Positions 31,683-41,340 of a stretch of 64,000 bases of DNA are shown piece by piece. This DNA is from Actinomadura xylanilytica (lineage in GTDB: Bacteria > Actinomycetota > Actinomycetes > Streptosporangiales > Streptosporangiaceae). Position numbers and translations under genes: made by a program. Where the stretch lies: NCBI RefSeq assembly GCF_030283145.1, contig NZ_JASNWE010000002.1:558001-622000 (forward strand), written 5' to 3'. Each line of letters opens with the position of its first letter. The stretch's first letter is position 1. The notes below the pieces were generated by a model. The model worked only from the letters and a program-made list of their open reading frames with translations. It did not search any database and had not been told where the DNA came from.

Positions 31683-32294
31683 ATGCCCAAGTCGATCGGT
31701 GAGCCGCGCAACGCGCGGAGCCGCCGCTCCCGCGCTGCGCTGCTGCGGGCCGTACGCGAGCTGGTCGAGGACGAGGGCGCCGGCGCGGTCACCATGGCCG
31801 CCGTCGCACAGCGGGCCGGGGTCAGCCGCCGCGCCGTCTACCTGCACTTCACCTCCCGCAGCGACCTGTTCACCGCGCTGTACGACTACGTCAACGAGGT
31901 CGAGGACGTGGAGGGCCGGTTCGCGCCGATCAGCTCCGCGCCCGACGCCGTCACGGCGCTGGAGGAGTTCGCCCGCCTGCACGCCGCGTTCATGCCGCGC
32001 GTCCTCGCGGTGTCCCGCGCCGTCGAGCGGGTGGCGCACGCCGACCCCGACGCGGCGCGGCACTGGGAGGCCGCCATGTACTGGCGACTGGAGTCCAACC
32101 GGGCGCTGATCCGGCGGCTCGACGACGAGGGGATGCTGGCGCCGCACTGGACGGTCGACAGCGCCACCGACATGCTGCTGGCGCTGATCTCCAACGGGGT
32201 CTGCGAGACCCTGCTGGTCGACCGCGACTGGTCGCCCGAGCGGATCGGCGCGCACATGGCGCACGTGCTGCGGGCCGCCTTCGTCGCCGGGTGA
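31683..32294 (+). CDS. TetR family transcriptional regulator
   Basis: A 203-aa regulator. The N-terminal helix-turn-helix reads RAALLRAVRELVEDEGAGAV then TMAAVAQRAGVSRRAVYLHF, followed by TSRSDLFTALYDYV, a textbook TetR DNA-binding domain. The C-terminal ligand domain contains MPRVLAVSRAVERVAHADPD and is not assignable to a ligand. It is followed on the same strand by two acyl-CoA synthetase genes, so it may repress them in response to an acyl-CoA or fatty acid; I do not see a clear TetR palindrome in front of either. A short terminator at 32302-32321 separates it from them. Confidence 0.92.
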   Translation: MPKSIGEPRNARSRRSRAALLRAVRELVEDEGAGAVTMAAVAQRAGVSRRAVYLHFTSRSDLFTALYDYVNEVEDVEGRFAPISSAPDAVTALEEFARLHAAFMPRVLAVSRAVERVAHADPDAARHWEAAMYWRLESNRALIRRLDDEGMLAPHWTVDSATDMLLALISNGVCETLLVDRDWSPERIGAHMAHVLRAAFVAG

Positions 32295-32301
32295 CACGCG
32301 G

Positions 32302-32321
32302 CCACCCCCGTTCGGGGGTGG
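32302..32321 (+). terminator. Short hairpin after the TetR gene
   Basis: Perfect 8-base arms CCACCCCC / GGGGGTGG with loop GTTC, eight bases after the tetR stop. Confidence 0.7.
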
Positions 32322-32386
32322 TGGACCTCACCCGACTGCCGAACGATCCTGTTTATCCGGGTGGCAGTGCGGCAACAGGAGGAACC

Positions 32387-34069
32387 ATGCCGGCAGTGGA
32401 GTTCCGGGCGGCGCGGGATTTCCTGCTCGCCCATCGCGAGGACCTCGCGACGGCGTACGAGAAGTTCCGCTGGCCGGTCCTGACCGGGTTCAACTGGGCC
32501 CTGGACTGGTTCGACCGCATCGCGGACGGCAACGACGGCCCGGCCCTGTGGATCGTCGAGGAGGACGGCTCGGAGGCCAGGTACTCGTTCGCCGACCTGT
32601 CCCGCCGCTCCAACCAGGTCGCCAACCACCTGCGCGCCGCCGGGGTGCGGCGCGGCGACCGGATCGTCCTGATGCTCGGCAACCAGGTCGAGCTGTGGGA
32701 GACGGTGCTCGCCGCGATCAAGCTCGGCGCGGTGCTGATCCCGTGCACGCCGCTGCTCGGCCCGGCCGACCTCCGCGACCGGCTCACGAGGGGACGGGCC
32801 CGCCATGTGGTGGCGGGCTCGGCCGACGTCGCGAAGTTCGACGGGCTGGACGGCGACTACACCCGGATCGCCGTCGGCGCTCCGGTCGAGGGATGGCTCC
32901 GCTACGACGCGGCGTACGAGGCGGACGAGGCGTTCACCCCGTACGGCGCGACCCGGGCGTCCGACACGCTGCTGCTGTACTTCACCTCGGGGACCACCGC
33001 GCGGGCCAAGCTGGTCGAGCACACGCACGCGTCCTACCCGGCGGGACACCTGTCGACGATGTACTGGCTCGGGCTGCGGCCCGGCGACGTGCACCTCAAC
33101 ATCTCCTCGCCCGGCTGGGCCAAGCACGCGTGGAGCAACGTGTTCGCGCCGTGGAACGCCGAGGCGTGCGTGTTCATCTTCAACTACACCCGCTTCGACC
33201 CCGACCGGCTCCTCGACACCCTGGACCGCTGCGGCGTGACCAGTTTCTGCGCGCCGCCGACGGTGTGGCGGATGCTGATCCAGGCCGACCTGACCCGGCT
33301 GGCGGCGCCGCCGCGCGAGGTGGTCGCGGCGGGCGAGCCGCTCAACCCCGAGGTGATCGAGCGGGTCCGGACGGCCTGGGACCGGACGATCCGCGACGGC
33401 TTCGGGCAGACCGAGACGACCGTGCAGATCGCCAACACGCCGGGCCGGCCGGTCAAGCCGGGCTCGATGGGACGGCCCGTCCCCGGCTACCGGGTCGAGC
33501 TGATCGACCCGGTGACCGGCGAGCGCGGCGACGAGGGCGAGATCTGCCTCGACCTGGACGACCGCCCGCTCGGGCTGATGACCGGCTACCACGGCGACCC
33601 GGACCGCACCGCCGAGGCGATGGCGGGCGGTTTCTACCACACCGGCGACATCGGCTCCCGGGACGCCGACGGCTACATCACCTACGTCGGCCGCTCCGAC
33701 GACGTGTTCAAGGCGTCCGATTACAAGATCTCCCCGTTCGAACTGGAGAGCGTGCTGATCGAGCACGAGGCGGTGGCCGAGGCCGCGGTGGTGCCCTCGC
33801 CCGACCCGCTGCGGCTCGCGGTGCCCAAGGCGTACGTGACGCTCGCCGCGGGCTGGGAGCCGACCGCGGCGACCGCGAAGGCGATCTTCGCGCACAGCCG
33901 GGCCGGGCTGTCGGCCTACAAGCGGGTGCGGCTGCTGGAGTTCGGCGAGCTGCCCAAGACCATCTCCGGCAAGATCCGCCGAGTCGAGCTGCGCGCGGGT
34001 GAGGTGGACCGGCACCCCGACGCGGACGCCCGGCCCGCCGGCGAGTTCCGTGAGGAGGACCTGCGATGA
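32387..34069 (+). CDS. Acyl-CoA synthetase, medium-chain (ACSM/Acs-like) AMP-binding enzyme
   Basis: A 560-aa ANL-superfamily ligase activating a carboxylic acid through an acyl-adenylate. The P-loop A3 region is [20 protein letters not shown], where the usual TG is TA. Further motifs are [20 protein letters not shown], typical of the acetyl-/medium-chain branch, [11 protein letters not shown] (A5), [20 protein letters not shown] (A7-A8) and [15 protein letters not shown] (A10 with catalytic Lys). The ATG at 32387 has AGGAGG six bases upstream; the frame extends further but upstream codons are non-conserved. Its stop overlaps the ATG of the next synthetase gene, so both are made together. The acid substrate is unknown. 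Confidence 0.9.
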   Translation: MPAVEFRAARDFLLAHREDLATAYEKFRWPVLTGFNWALDWFDRIADGNDGPALWIVEEDGSEARYSFADLSRRSNQVANHLRAAGVRRGDRIVLMLGNQVELWETVLAAIKLGAVLIPCTPLLGPADLRDRLTRGRARHVVAGSADVAKFDGLDGDYTRIAVGAPVEGWLRYDAAYEADEAFTPYGATRASDTLLLYFTSGTTARAKLVEHTHASYPAGHLSTMYWLGLRPGDVHLNISSPGWAKHAWSNVFAPWNAEACVFIFNYTRFDPDRLLDTLDRCGVTSFCAPPTVWRMLIQADLTRLAAPPREVVAAGEPLNPEVIERVRTAWDRTIRDGFGQTETTVQIANTPGRPVKPGSMGRPVPGYRVELIDPVTGERGDEGEICLDLDDRPLGLMTGYHGDPDRTAEAMAGGFYHTGDIGSRDADGYITYVGRSDDVFKASDYKISPFELESVLIEHEAVAEAAVVPSPDPLRLAVPKAYVTLAAGWEPTAATAKAIFAHSRAGLSAYKRVRLLEFGELPKTISGKIRRVELRAGEVDRHPDADARPAGEFREEDLR

Positions 34070-35718
34070 CGGGCCGGACCGCGCCCTCGTACGCCTCCGG
34101 CACGTCGGCGGTGCCGCTGCTCGGCGACACGATCGGCGCCAACCTCGACCGCACCGTCGCCGCGTTCGCCGACCGGGACGCGCTGGTCGACCGCCCGTCC
34201 GGACGGCGCTGGACCTACGACCGGCTCGCCGCCGACGTGGACGCGGTCGCGCTCGGCCTGCTGGACCTCGGCGTCGGGACCGGCGACCGGGTCGGCGTCT
34301 GGGCGCCCAACTGCCCCGAGTGGACGCTGGTGCAGTACGCCACCGCCAAGATCGGCGCGATCCTGGTCACCATCAACCCGTCCTACCGGGTGCACGAGCT
34401 GGAGTACGTGCTCAACCAGGCCGGGGTCCGCACGCTGGTGGCCGTGCCGGCGTTCAAGAACTCCGACTACGCCGGGATGATCGAGGAGGTGCGGCCGTCC
34501 TGCCCGGCGCTGCGCGAGGTGCTGCTGATCGGGCTGGACGGCTGGGACGCGCTGCTGGCGGCCGGCCGGGCCGGCGACCGTACCCGGCTCGCCGCGATCG
34601 GCGCCGGGCTGAGCACCGACGACCCGATCAACATTCAGTACACCAGCGGCACCACGGGGTTCCCGAAGGGCGCGACGCTCTCGCACCACAACATCCTCAA
34701 CAACGGCTACTTCGTCGGCGAGCTGTGCGGCTACGACGAGGAGGACCGGATCTGCCTGCCGGTGCCGTTCTACCACTGCTTCGGCATGGTGATGGGCAAC
34801 CTGGCGGCGACCACCCACGGCGCCTGCGTGGTGATCCCGGCGCCCGGCTTCGACCCGGCCGCGACGCTGGAGGCGTGCGCCGCCGAGCGCTGCACCTCGC
34901 TGTACGGCGTCCCGACGATGTTCATCGCGATGCTGGCCGAGCCGTCCGCCACCACCCTGGACCTGTCCTGCCTGCGCACCGGGATCATGGCCGGGTCGCC
35001 GTGCCCGGTCGAGGTGATGAAGCAGGTCGTCGAGCGGTTCGGGATGGGCGAGGTGGCGATCTGCTACGGCATGACCGAGACCTCCCCGGTGTCCGTCCAG
35101 ACCCGCGCGGGCGATTCGGCCGAGCTGCGGGTCTCCACGGTCGGAACCGTCCACCCGCACCTGGAGGTCAAGGTCGTCGACCCCGCCACCGGGGTCACCG
35201 TGCCGCGCGGCGCGCCGGGCGAGCTGTGCACCCGCGGCTACTCGGTGATGCTCGGCTACTGGGACGAGCCCGACAAGACCGCCGAGGTGATCGACGCGGC
35301 CCGCTGGATGCACACCGGCGACCTGGCCGTGATGGACGGCGCGGGCTACCTGAGCATCACCGGCCGGATCAAGGACATGGTGATCCGCGGCGGCGAGAAC
35401 GTCTACCCGCGGGAGGTCGAGGAGTTCCTCCACACCCACCCCGACATCGTGGACGCGCAGGTCATCGGGGTCCCCGACGCCAAGTACGGGGAGGAGCTGA
35501 TGGCGTGGGTGCGGCTGCGTCCGGGCGTCTCGGCGCTCACCGCCGCGGACCTGCGCGCGTTCTGCGCCGAGCGGCTGGCGCACTTCAAGATCCCCCGGTA
35601 CGTGCACGTGGTGGACGAGTTCCCGATGACGATCACCGGGAAGGTCCGCAAGGTGCAGATGCGCGCCGAGGCGGCCGGCATCCTCGGCCTGCCCGCCGCC
35701 GACGCGGCGCGAGGCTGA
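34066..35718 (+). CDS. Fatty-acyl-CoA synthetase (FadD-like AMP-binding enzyme)
   Basis: A 550-aa ANL ligase. Motifs are [20 protein letters not shown] (A3), [20 protein letters not shown] (family marker), [12 protein letters not shown] (A5), [20 protein letters not shown] (A7), [20 protein letters not shown] (A8) and [15 protein letters not shown] (A10 Lys). The NPSYR and [10 protein letters not shown] signatures match the medium/long-chain acyl-CoA synthetases such as AcsF/FadD35-type enzymes. The ATG overlaps the upstream stop (ATGA). The tandem pair of unlike synthetases suggests activation of two acids, or sequential activation in one degradative pathway, under the upstream TetR. Confidence 0.92.
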   Translation: MTGRTAPSYASGTSAVPLLGDTIGANLDRTVAAFADRDALVDRPSGRRWTYDRLAADVDAVALGLLDLGVGTGDRVGVWAPNCPEWTLVQYATAKIGAILVTINPSYRVHELEYVLNQAGVRTLVAVPAFKNSDYAGMIEEVRPSCPALREVLLIGLDGWDALLAAGRAGDRTRLAAIGAGLSTDDPINIQYTSGTTGFPKGATLSHHNILNNGYFVGELCGYDEEDRICLPVPFYHCFGMVMGNLAATTHGACVVIPAPGFDPAATLEACAAERCTSLYGVPTMFIAMLAEPSATTLDLSCLRTGIMAGSPCPVEVMKQVVERFGMGEVAICYGMTETSPVSVQTRAGDSAELRVSTVGTVHPHLEVKVVDPATGVTVPRGAPGELCTRGYSVMLGYWDEPDKTAEVIDAARWMHTGDLAVMDGAGYLSITGRIKDMVIRGGENVYPREVEEFLHTHPDIVDAQVIGVPDAKYGEELMAWVRLRPGVSALTAADLRAFCAERLAHFKIPRYVHVVDEFPMTITGKVRKVQMRAEAAGILGLPAADAARG

Positions 35719-35783
35719 GCCGCGCCATGGCGCACACGGCCGCGCCGGGCCCGAGGCCCTTTTCCCTCCCGGCCTGACCGGGC

Positions 35784-36713
35784 ATGCTTCTGGACATGGG
35801 TGACGATGCCGGCGCGGTCCGCTCCGCGGTGCTCTCCCTGCACCGCGCCACCGGGCTGCCCATGGTGTTCGGCGGCGCGCTGAACGGCCGCGACCGGCTG
35901 CGCATCACCGAACTGGTGGGGCACACCACCGACTCCCTCGACGGGCTGGTGGTGCGGCAGGGCAACGGCCTCGGGGGCAAGGCGATGGCGATGGGCCGCC
36001 CGGTCTGGGTCAGCGACTACCCGCGGGCGACCGCGATCAGCCACGACTACGACCGGCCGGTGGGGCGCGAGGGGCTGCTGTCGATCGTCGCGGTGCCGAT
36101 CGTGGTGCGGCGGCACGTCCGCGGTGTGCTGTACGGGGCGCTGCGCGAGCCGCTGTCGCTGGCCGACCGGGTGGTCACCGCGGCCATGCAGGCGGCCCGC
36201 GACCTGGAGCAGGACCTCGCCGTCCAGGACCGGGCCGACCAGGCGCTGGCCGCCGCGTGGCGCGAGGCCGTCCCGCCCTGCGGGGGCGGGCCCCCGGCCG
36301 GGGACGGCCGGGCGGGTTCGCCCGCCGCGCGCTGGGAGGAGGTCCGCGCCGTCCACGCCGACCTGCGCGGGCTGGCCGAGCAGGTGCGCGACCCGCACAC
36401 GCGGGAACGGCTGCGCGAGGCGTCGGTGCGGCTGGCGGCGGCCGGACGGCTCACCGCCGCCCCGCCGGACCGCGCCGCCGGCCGGCCCGGCCCCGCGGAC
36501 CCCGGCAGCCCGCCCCGGCCGGTGCTGTCGCCGCGCGAGCTGGACGTGCTGTCGCACGTGGCGGTCGGCTGCACCAACGCCGAGGCCGCGCGGCGGCTCG
36601 GGCTGCTGCCCGAGACGGTGAAGAGCTACCTGCGCTCGGCCATGCGCAAGCTCGACAGCCATACCCGGCTGGAGGCCGTCACCACGGCCCGCCGCGCCGG
36701 CCTGCTGCCCTGA
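35784..36713 (+). CDS. GAF domain LuxR-type transcriptional regulator
   Basis: A 309-aa regulator. A GAF-type sensory domain (about residues 15-140) includes LVVRQGNGLGGKAMAMGRPV and REGLLSIVAVPIVVRRHVRG, typical of small-molecule-binding GAF domains in actinobacterial helper-of-LuxR proteins. After an Ala/Pro/Arg-rich linker, the C-terminal LuxR HTH reads VLSPRELDVLSHVAVGCTNA then RRLGLLPETVKSYLRSAMRK. ATG 35784 or ATG 35796 could be the start. This architecture is common next to acyl-CoA metabolism genes in actinomycetes, and regulation of the synthetase pair is plausible but unproven. Confidence 0.88.
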   Translation: MLLDMGDDAGAVRSAVLSLHRATGLPMVFGGALNGRDRLRITELVGHTTDSLDGLVVRQGNGLGGKAMAMGRPVWVSDYPRATAISHDYDRPVGREGLLSIVAVPIVVRRHVRGVLYGALREPLSLADRVVTAAMQAARDLEQDLAVQDRADQALAAAWREAVPPCGGGPPAGDGRAGSPAARWEEVRAVHADLRGLAEQVRDPHTRERLREASVRLAAAGRLTAAPPDRAAGRPGPADPGSPPRPVLSPRELDVLSHVAVGCTNAEAARRLGLLPETVKSYLRSAMRKLDSHTRLEAVTTARRAGLLP

Positions 36714-36732
36714 CGCCACCCCGCCATGCCTC

Positions 36733-36765
36733 GGCCCGCCCCGCGCCGAGGCGGCGGGGCGGGCC
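36733..36765. terminator. Bidirectional hairpin between convergent genes
   Basis: Arms GGCCCGCCCCG and CGGGGCGGGCC (11 bp) around an 11-base loop, located between the convergent stops at 36713 and 36793. Confidence 0.8.
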
Positions 36766-36792
36766 GGGACCAGGGGTGGGCCGGGACGGCGC

Positions 36793-38220
36793 TCAGACGA
36801 CGGTGCTGAGCAGACCCGCGACGGCGAAGCCGACCAGCGACAGGATGGTCTCCAGCACGGTCCAGGTCTTCAGCGTGTCGCGAACCGACATGTTGAAGTA
36901 GCGGGACACGATCCAGAAGCCGCCGTCGTTGACGTGCGAGGCGAAGATCGACCCGGCCGAGATGGCGATCGCGATCAGCGCCAGGTGCGGCTGGGAGTGG
37001 TCGCCGCCGGCGACCAGCGGCGCGACGATCCCGCCGGTGGTGACGATCGCGACGGTCGCCGAGCCCTGCGCGAGCCGCAGTCCGCAGCTGATCAGGTAGG
37101 CCAGCACGATGGTCGGCAGGCCCGCGTCCGACAGCGTGCCGGCCAGCGCCTTGCCGACGCCGGTGGCGGAGATGACCGCGCCGAAGAACGCGCCCGCGCC
37201 GATCACCAGCATGATCATGCCGATCGGGCGGAGCGACCGGGCGGCCAGCTCGGACAGCTCGGTGACCGAGATGCCGCGGCGCACGCCGAGCAGCCACATC
37301 GCCAGCAGCACCGCGAGGCTGAGCGCCACCGTGGGGTTGCCGAGCAGGGTCAGCGGCGGCAGCGCGGCGCTGCCCTTCCACCAGACCGTGCCGAAGGTGG
37401 CGAGCAGGATCAGCAGCATCGGCACCGCGATGATCAGCAGGACGAGGGACAGCGGCGGCTCGGGACGCGCCGGGGCGGCGGTGCCCTCGCCGCCCGTGCC
37501 CGCGCCGCCCGCGGCCTCGCGCTCCTGCTCGGCGATCACGTAGTCGGCGGGGACGCCGACGATGACGCGCTTGCCGATCCAGGCGCCCCAGGCGACGCCG
37601 GCGGCGAGGAACGCGGGGATGCCGCAGATCAGGCCCATCACGATGAGCCAGCCGAGGGAGACGCCGAGCAGCCCGGCGGCGGCGACCGGCCCGGGGTGCG
37701 GGGGCAGGAACGCGTGCGTCATCGACAGGCCGGCCAGGAGCGGCAGCGCGTACAGCACCAGCGACCGGCCGCCGCGCTTGGCGGTGACGTAGACCAGCGG
37801 CGCCAGCACGAAGATGCCGACGTCGAAGAAGACCGGGATGCCCAGGACCAGCCCGGACAGGCCCATCGCGAGGGGCGCGCCGCGCTCGCCGAAGATGCCG
37901 AGCAGCCGCCGGGTCAGCACGTCGGCGCCGCCGGAGGCCTCCAGGATCGCGCCGAGGATGGTGCCGAGCCCGACGATCGGCGCGATATGGCCGAGGATGC
38001 CGCCGAATCCGGTCTCCAGCAGGGACGTCTTGGAGTTCAGCGCGCTGCCGACGATCTGGTCGACGCTGAGCCCGGCGGCGAGCGCCAGCAGCAGCGAGGC
38101 GACCAGCAGCGAGACGAACGGCTCCAGCTTGATCTTGATGATCAGGAAGAGCAGGACCGCGATGGACGCCGCGGACAGCAAGAGCAGCCCGCCCGTCTCG
38201 TGTTGCAGCCAATGGATCAT
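36793..38220 (-). CDS. GntP family permease (gluconate / D-serine DsdX type)
   Basis: A 475-aa transporter with 12-14 hydrophobic segments. GntP hallmarks are SKTSLLETGFGGILGHIAPI, GLGTILGAILEASGGADVLT, VLGIPVFFDVGIFVLAPLVY and SHVNDGGFWIVSRYFNMSVR. The family imports gluconate, 2-keto-gluconate or, in the DsdX branch, D-serine. Neighbouring genes on the same strand encode an N-acyl-D-amino-acid deacylase and a D-serine-dehydratase-like enzyme, so D-hydroxyamino-acid or N-acyl-D-amino-acid uptake is the better guess here; gluconate remains possible because a sugar-kinase gene is close. It is the distal gene of the leftward operon. Confidence 0.92.
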   Translation of the reverse strand: MIHWLQHETGGLLLLSAASIAVLLFLIIKIKLEPFVSLLVASLLLALAAGLSVDQIVGSALNSKTSLLETGFGGILGHIAPIVGLGTILGAILEASGGADVLTRRLLGIFGERGAPLAMGLSGLVLGIPVFFDVGIFVLAPLVYVTAKRGGRSLVLYALPLLAGLSMTHAFLPPHPGPVAAAGLLGVSLGWLIVMGLICGIPAFLAAGVAWGAWIGKRVIVGVPADYVIAEQEREAAGGAGTGGEGTAAPARPEPPLSLVLLIIAVPMLLILLATFGTVWWKGSAALPPLTLLGNPTVALSLAVLLAMWLLGVRRGISVTELSELAARSLRPIGMIMLVIGAGAFFGAVISATGVGKALAGTLSDAGLPTIVLAYLISCGLRLAQGSATVAIVTTGGIVAPLVAGGDHSQPHLALIAIAISAGSIFASHVNDGGFWIVSRYFNMSVRDTLKTWTVLETILSLVGFAVAGLLSTVV

Positions 38221-38331
38221 CGGGGTGGCCTTCCGGTCGTGAAGGGGGGTGGTGAATCGGACGGGGGCATCGAGATCGGGGGATTCATCGGGTTCGTGGG
38301 TGGACGGGGTCGAGGGGGCAGCCGGGCGGGG

Positions 38332-39921
38332 TCATCGGGTGGAGCCGTCCGGGGCGCGGCGCAGCGACCGGCCGGGCAGGGCCCCGGTCGGACGGCCGTC
38401 CTCGATGACGGCGGTGCCGCCGACCAGGACGTGCGGGATGCCCTCGGGCTGTCGCCGGGGGTCGTCGAAGGTGCCGGCGTCGCGGACGGTGGCGGGGTCG
38501 AACAGCACCAGGTCGGCGTGGTGGCCGAGCCGGACCAGGCCGCGGCCGGTGAGTCTGAGCCGCCGCGCGGCCCGTCCGGTGAGGTGCGCGACGCACTCCT
38601 CCAGGGACAGGACGCCGAGCTCGCGGACGTAGCGGGCGAGGTAGCGCGGGAAGGTCCCCCACGCGCGCGGGTGCGGCTTCGCGGCGGCGAGGAGGCCGTC
38701 GCTGCCGCCGGTGTGCGCGGGGTGCCGCATGATCGCCTGGACGTTCTCCTCGTGCCCGACGTGCTGGAGGATCGTGGTGGCGAGGTCGTCGGCGATCAGC
38801 CGCTCGCAGTAGACCTCGAACGCGGGCCGCCCGGAGTCGGCGGCGAGCCCGGCGACGGTCCGGCCGACCACGGTGGCGTTCGGGGAGCCGGAGATCTCGA
38901 TGGTGTCCCACTCGGCCGGGACGCCGTGGCAGCCGTCGGACCCCTCGACCTCCATCGCGTGCCGGATCCGGTCGCGTTCGCGCGGGTCGGCGAGCCGGGC
39001 GAGGGTCGCGGCGGGGCCGCCCTCGCTCGCCCAGCTCGGCAGCAGCGCGGCGAGCGTCGTGGAGCCGGGCAGGTAGGGGTAGGTGTCGAGGGTGATGTCG
39101 CAGCCGTCCGCGATCGCCTCGTCCAGGAGGCGGAGCAGGTCGGGGGCGCGGCCCTTGTTGACGCCGAAGTTCATCGTCGCGTGGGCCAGGTGCAGGGGGC
39201 AGCCGGTGCGCCGCGACAGCTCGACCATCTCGGCGTACGCCTCGAGCGCGCCCGCGCCGTACGAGCGGTGGTGCGGCGCGTAGAAGCCGCCGAGCGCGCC
39301 GACGACCCGGCACAGTTCGGCCAGCTCGTCGCCGCCCGCGTACATGCCGGGCACGTAGGTGAGGCCGCTGGACATGCCGACGGCGCCCTCGCGCATCCCG
39401 GTGGCGACCAGCTCGCGCATCCGGTCCAGCTCGGCGGGCGTCGGCGGGCGGGCGTCCCAGCCCATCGCGAGCATCCGCACCGTGCCCTGCGGCACCAGGT
39501 AGCAGGCGTTGACGGCGATGCCCCGGTCGAGCCGGTCCAGGTACTCGCCGACACCGCGCCACGACCAGTCGAAGCCGGCCGGGTCGCCGTTCCAGCCCGC
39601 GATGGTGCGGCGGATCTCGGGGAGGGTCCGGTCGTCGACCGGCGCGTACGACAGCCCGTCCTGCCCGATGACCTCGCAGGTGACGCCCTGCCCGATCTTG
39701 GCGAGGTGATCGGGCTCGGCGAGCAGCGCGAGGTCGGAGTGGGCGTGCATGTCGATGAACCCGGGGGCGAGGACGAGGCCGTCGCCGTCGAGCACCCGCC
39801 CGCCGGTGAGGCGGCGGCCGATCCCGGTGATCCGGCCGCCGGCCACGGTCACGTCGGCGACCCGGCCGGGGGCGCCGGTGCCGTCCACGACGGTGGCGCC
39901 GCGGATCAGCAGGCCGGGCAT
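38332..39921 (-). CDS. N-acyl-D-amino-acid deacylase (amidohydrolase family)
   Basis: A 529-aa zinc amidohydrolase releasing D-amino acids from N-acyl derivatives. The N-terminal beta-sandwich half reads GLLIRGATVVDGTGAPGRVA, followed by the metal HxH in APGFIDMHAHSDLALL and DGLSYAPVDD. Further metal-site residues lie in GFYAPHHRSYGAG, CPLHLAHATMNFG and QHVGHEENVQAIM, and the catalytic Asp in RHPAHTGGSDGLLAA. It closes with DLVLFDPATVRDAGTFDDP, the characteristic C-terminal signature of D-aminoacylase/dihydroorotase-like proteins. The ATG at 39921 overlaps the upstream stop as TGATG. It co-occurs with a PLP D-amino-acid enzyme and a permease. Confidence 0.92.
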   Translation of the reverse strand: MPGLLIRGATVVDGTGAPGRVADVTVAGGRITGIGRRLTGGRVLDGDGLVLAPGFIDMHAHSDLALLAEPDHLAKIGQGVTCEVIGQDGLSYAPVDDRTLPEIRRTIAGWNGDPAGFDWSWRGVGEYLDRLDRGIAVNACYLVPQGTVRMLAMGWDARPPTPAELDRMRELVATGMREGAVGMSSGLTYVPGMYAGGDELAELCRVVGALGGFYAPHHRSYGAGALEAYAEMVELSRRTGCPLHLAHATMNFGVNKGRAPDLLRLLDEAIADGCDITLDTYPYLPGSTTLAALLPSWASEGGPAATLARLADPRERDRIRHAMEVEGSDGCHGVPAEWDTIEISGSPNATVVGRTVAGLAADSGRPAFEVYCERLIADDLATTILQHVGHEENVQAIMRHPAHTGGSDGLLAAAKPHPRAWGTFPRYLARYVRELGVLSLEECVAHLTGRAARRLRLTGRGLVRLGHHADLVLFDPATVRDAGTFDDPRRQPEGIPHVLVGGTAVIEDGRPTGALPGRSLRRAPDGSTR

Positions 39922-41213
39922 CAGAACCACGTCCTGACCAGGTCGACCAGCACGGGGCGGTCGGCGTGGGCGTCGTCGACGACCGGGACGAGTGTCCACT
40001 TGTCGAGTGCGGTGCACGGGTGCGACAGGCCGAACCGGACGACGTCGCCGACCTCCACGCGGGCGCCCACCAGGAACGTGTGCTGGTCGTTGAGCGCGGT
40101 GACGCGGGCGCCCGCGAGCGCCGCGTCCGCGCCGTCCGCGCCCTTCGCGCCGTCCGTGCCTTTCGCGGCGCGGACGAGCTGCGGCTCGGGCAGGCCCTCG
40201 TCGAACGGCAGGTCGCGCTTGCCCGCGTCGAGCAGGGCGAGGCCGGGCTCGGGACGGGACAGCACGCGCGCCCAGCCGTGCATCGCCGACCGGAGCCGCG
40301 CGCCGTCGCCCGCCCCCCGGCCGAACGGGGAGATCTGCCGGTAGAAGCCGTCGTCGTGCACGATGTAGGCGCCGGGCCGCAGCACCACCTGGCCGGGCAG
40401 CCCGCCGAGGACGTCCGCGACCTGGTCGAAGTAGACGCTGCCGCCGGCGGTGACGACCGGGGCGTCGACCTCGTGGTCGAGGCTCCGGTGCAGGCCCGCC
40501 AGCCTGCGCAGGTAGTGGTCGACGGCGGCGCGGCCGTCCGCGGAGGCGTCGTGGGCGAGCGCGCCCTCGTACCCGGCGGTCCCGGCGAGCCGGAGGGTCG
40601 GCGCCCTGCGGACGGCCTCCGCGACGGCCCGCGCCCCGTCGTCGTCGCGGACCCCGGTGCGGCCGTGCGGGGCGCCGAGCTCGACACAGACGTCGACGGG
40701 ACGCTGCGCCCGCGCCGCGCGCAGGGCCCGGTCCATCAGCTCGGCCGAGCGCACCGAGTCGACCCAGGACACGAACGCGAACCCGGGGTCGCCGTCCTGC
40801 TCGGCGGCCAGCCACGCCAGCCCGGCCGGGTCGAGCAGCGCGCTGGCGAGCATCACGCGGGTGACGCCGAAGGCGCGGGCGACGCGGAGCTGCGGGAGGT
40901 TGGCGACCGTGATGCCCCAGGCGCCGGCGTCGAGCTGCCGCCGCCACAGCGCCGGGGCCATCGTGGTCTTGCCGTGCGGCGCGAGCTCGACGCCGGCCGC
41001 GGCCGTCCATGCGGCCATCACGCGTACGTTGTGGTCCAGGGCGCCCGCGTCGAGGGTCAGCAGCGGGGTGCCGAAGTCGTCCAGCGGCGGCCGGGACCGC
41101 CGGAACTCGGCGACCGTCGCGCCGTGCGCCGCGGCCGGGACCGCCTTGAACCGCCAGTCGAGCCGCTCGTCGCCGAGCGCGTCGACGGCCGCGCCGTCGA
41201 GCGTAGCCACCAT
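39921..41213 (-). CDS. PLP-dependent D-serine dehydratase-like / D-threonine aldolase-type enzyme
   Basis: A 430-aa fold-type III PLP enzyme. The Schiff-base Lys is in LAPHGKTTMAPAL (about residue 82). VCVELGAPHGRTGVRDDDGA and TAGGSVYFDQVADVL belong to the alanine-racemase-like barrel. The C-terminal 'D-serine dehydratase' domain has the metal-binding His-Cys in FGLSHPCTALDKW. Characterised relatives dehydrate D-serine to pyruvate and ammonia or cleave D-threonine. ATG 41213 has a perfect AAGGAGG six bases upstream. It is the first gene of the leftward D-amino-acid operon, divergent from the PfkB-IclR-RidA operon. An Ala/Gly/Asp repeat (KGTDGAKGADGADAA) is an insertion before the last domain. 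Confidence 0.88.
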   Translation of the reverse strand: MVATLDGAAVDALGDERLDWRFKAVPAAAHGATVAEFRRSRPPLDDFGTPLLTLDAGALDHNVRVMAAWTAAAGVELAPHGKTTMAPALWRRQLDAGAWGITVANLPQLRVARAFGVTRVMLASALLDPAGLAWLAAEQDGDPGFAFVSWVDSVRSAELMDRALRAARAQRPVDVCVELGAPHGRTGVRDDDGARAVAEAVRRAPTLRLAGTAGYEGALAHDASADGRAAVDHYLRRLAGLHRSLDHEVDAPVVTAGGSVYFDQVADVLGGLPGQVVLRPGAYIVHDDGFYRQISPFGRGAGDGARLRSAMHGWARVLSRPEPGLALLDAGKRDLPFDEGLPEPQLVRAAKGTDGAKGADGADAALAGARVTALNDQHTFLVGARVEVGDVVRFGLSHPCTALDKWTLVPVVDDAHADRPVLVDLVRTWF

Positions 41214-41340
41214 CAGGACCTCCTTGATTGCACGTACCGCAACGGCCATTGCATTCTGTGCTGCTGCGGTTGTAGCATCGCCGTCGCATGCAGGTCAACG
41301 GGCCGGCATCGAATCGTGACCGCGATACCGAGAGGGGCCG
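41214..41340. promoter_or_regulatory. Divergent promoter of the D-amino-acid cluster
   Basis: 127 bp between divergent operons, A/T-richer than its flanks. On the plus strand TTGCAT (41249-41254) and TAGCAT (41273-41278) are 18 bases apart and could form the pfkB promoter. ATTGCA words occur twice and ACCGCA/TGCGGT inverted words flank them, a possible IclR operator. The regulator gene is the second gene of the rightward operon. The promoter and operator calls are by eye. Confidence 0.35.

Noticed and set aside
36934..40344. A 1136-codon open frame on the plus strand antisense to the permease, deacylase and PLP enzyme genes
   Set aside because: The product is Arg/Gly/Gln/Asp-rich noise without domains. 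Long antisense frames are expected in high-GC genomes, and the minus-strand genes carry clear family motifs.
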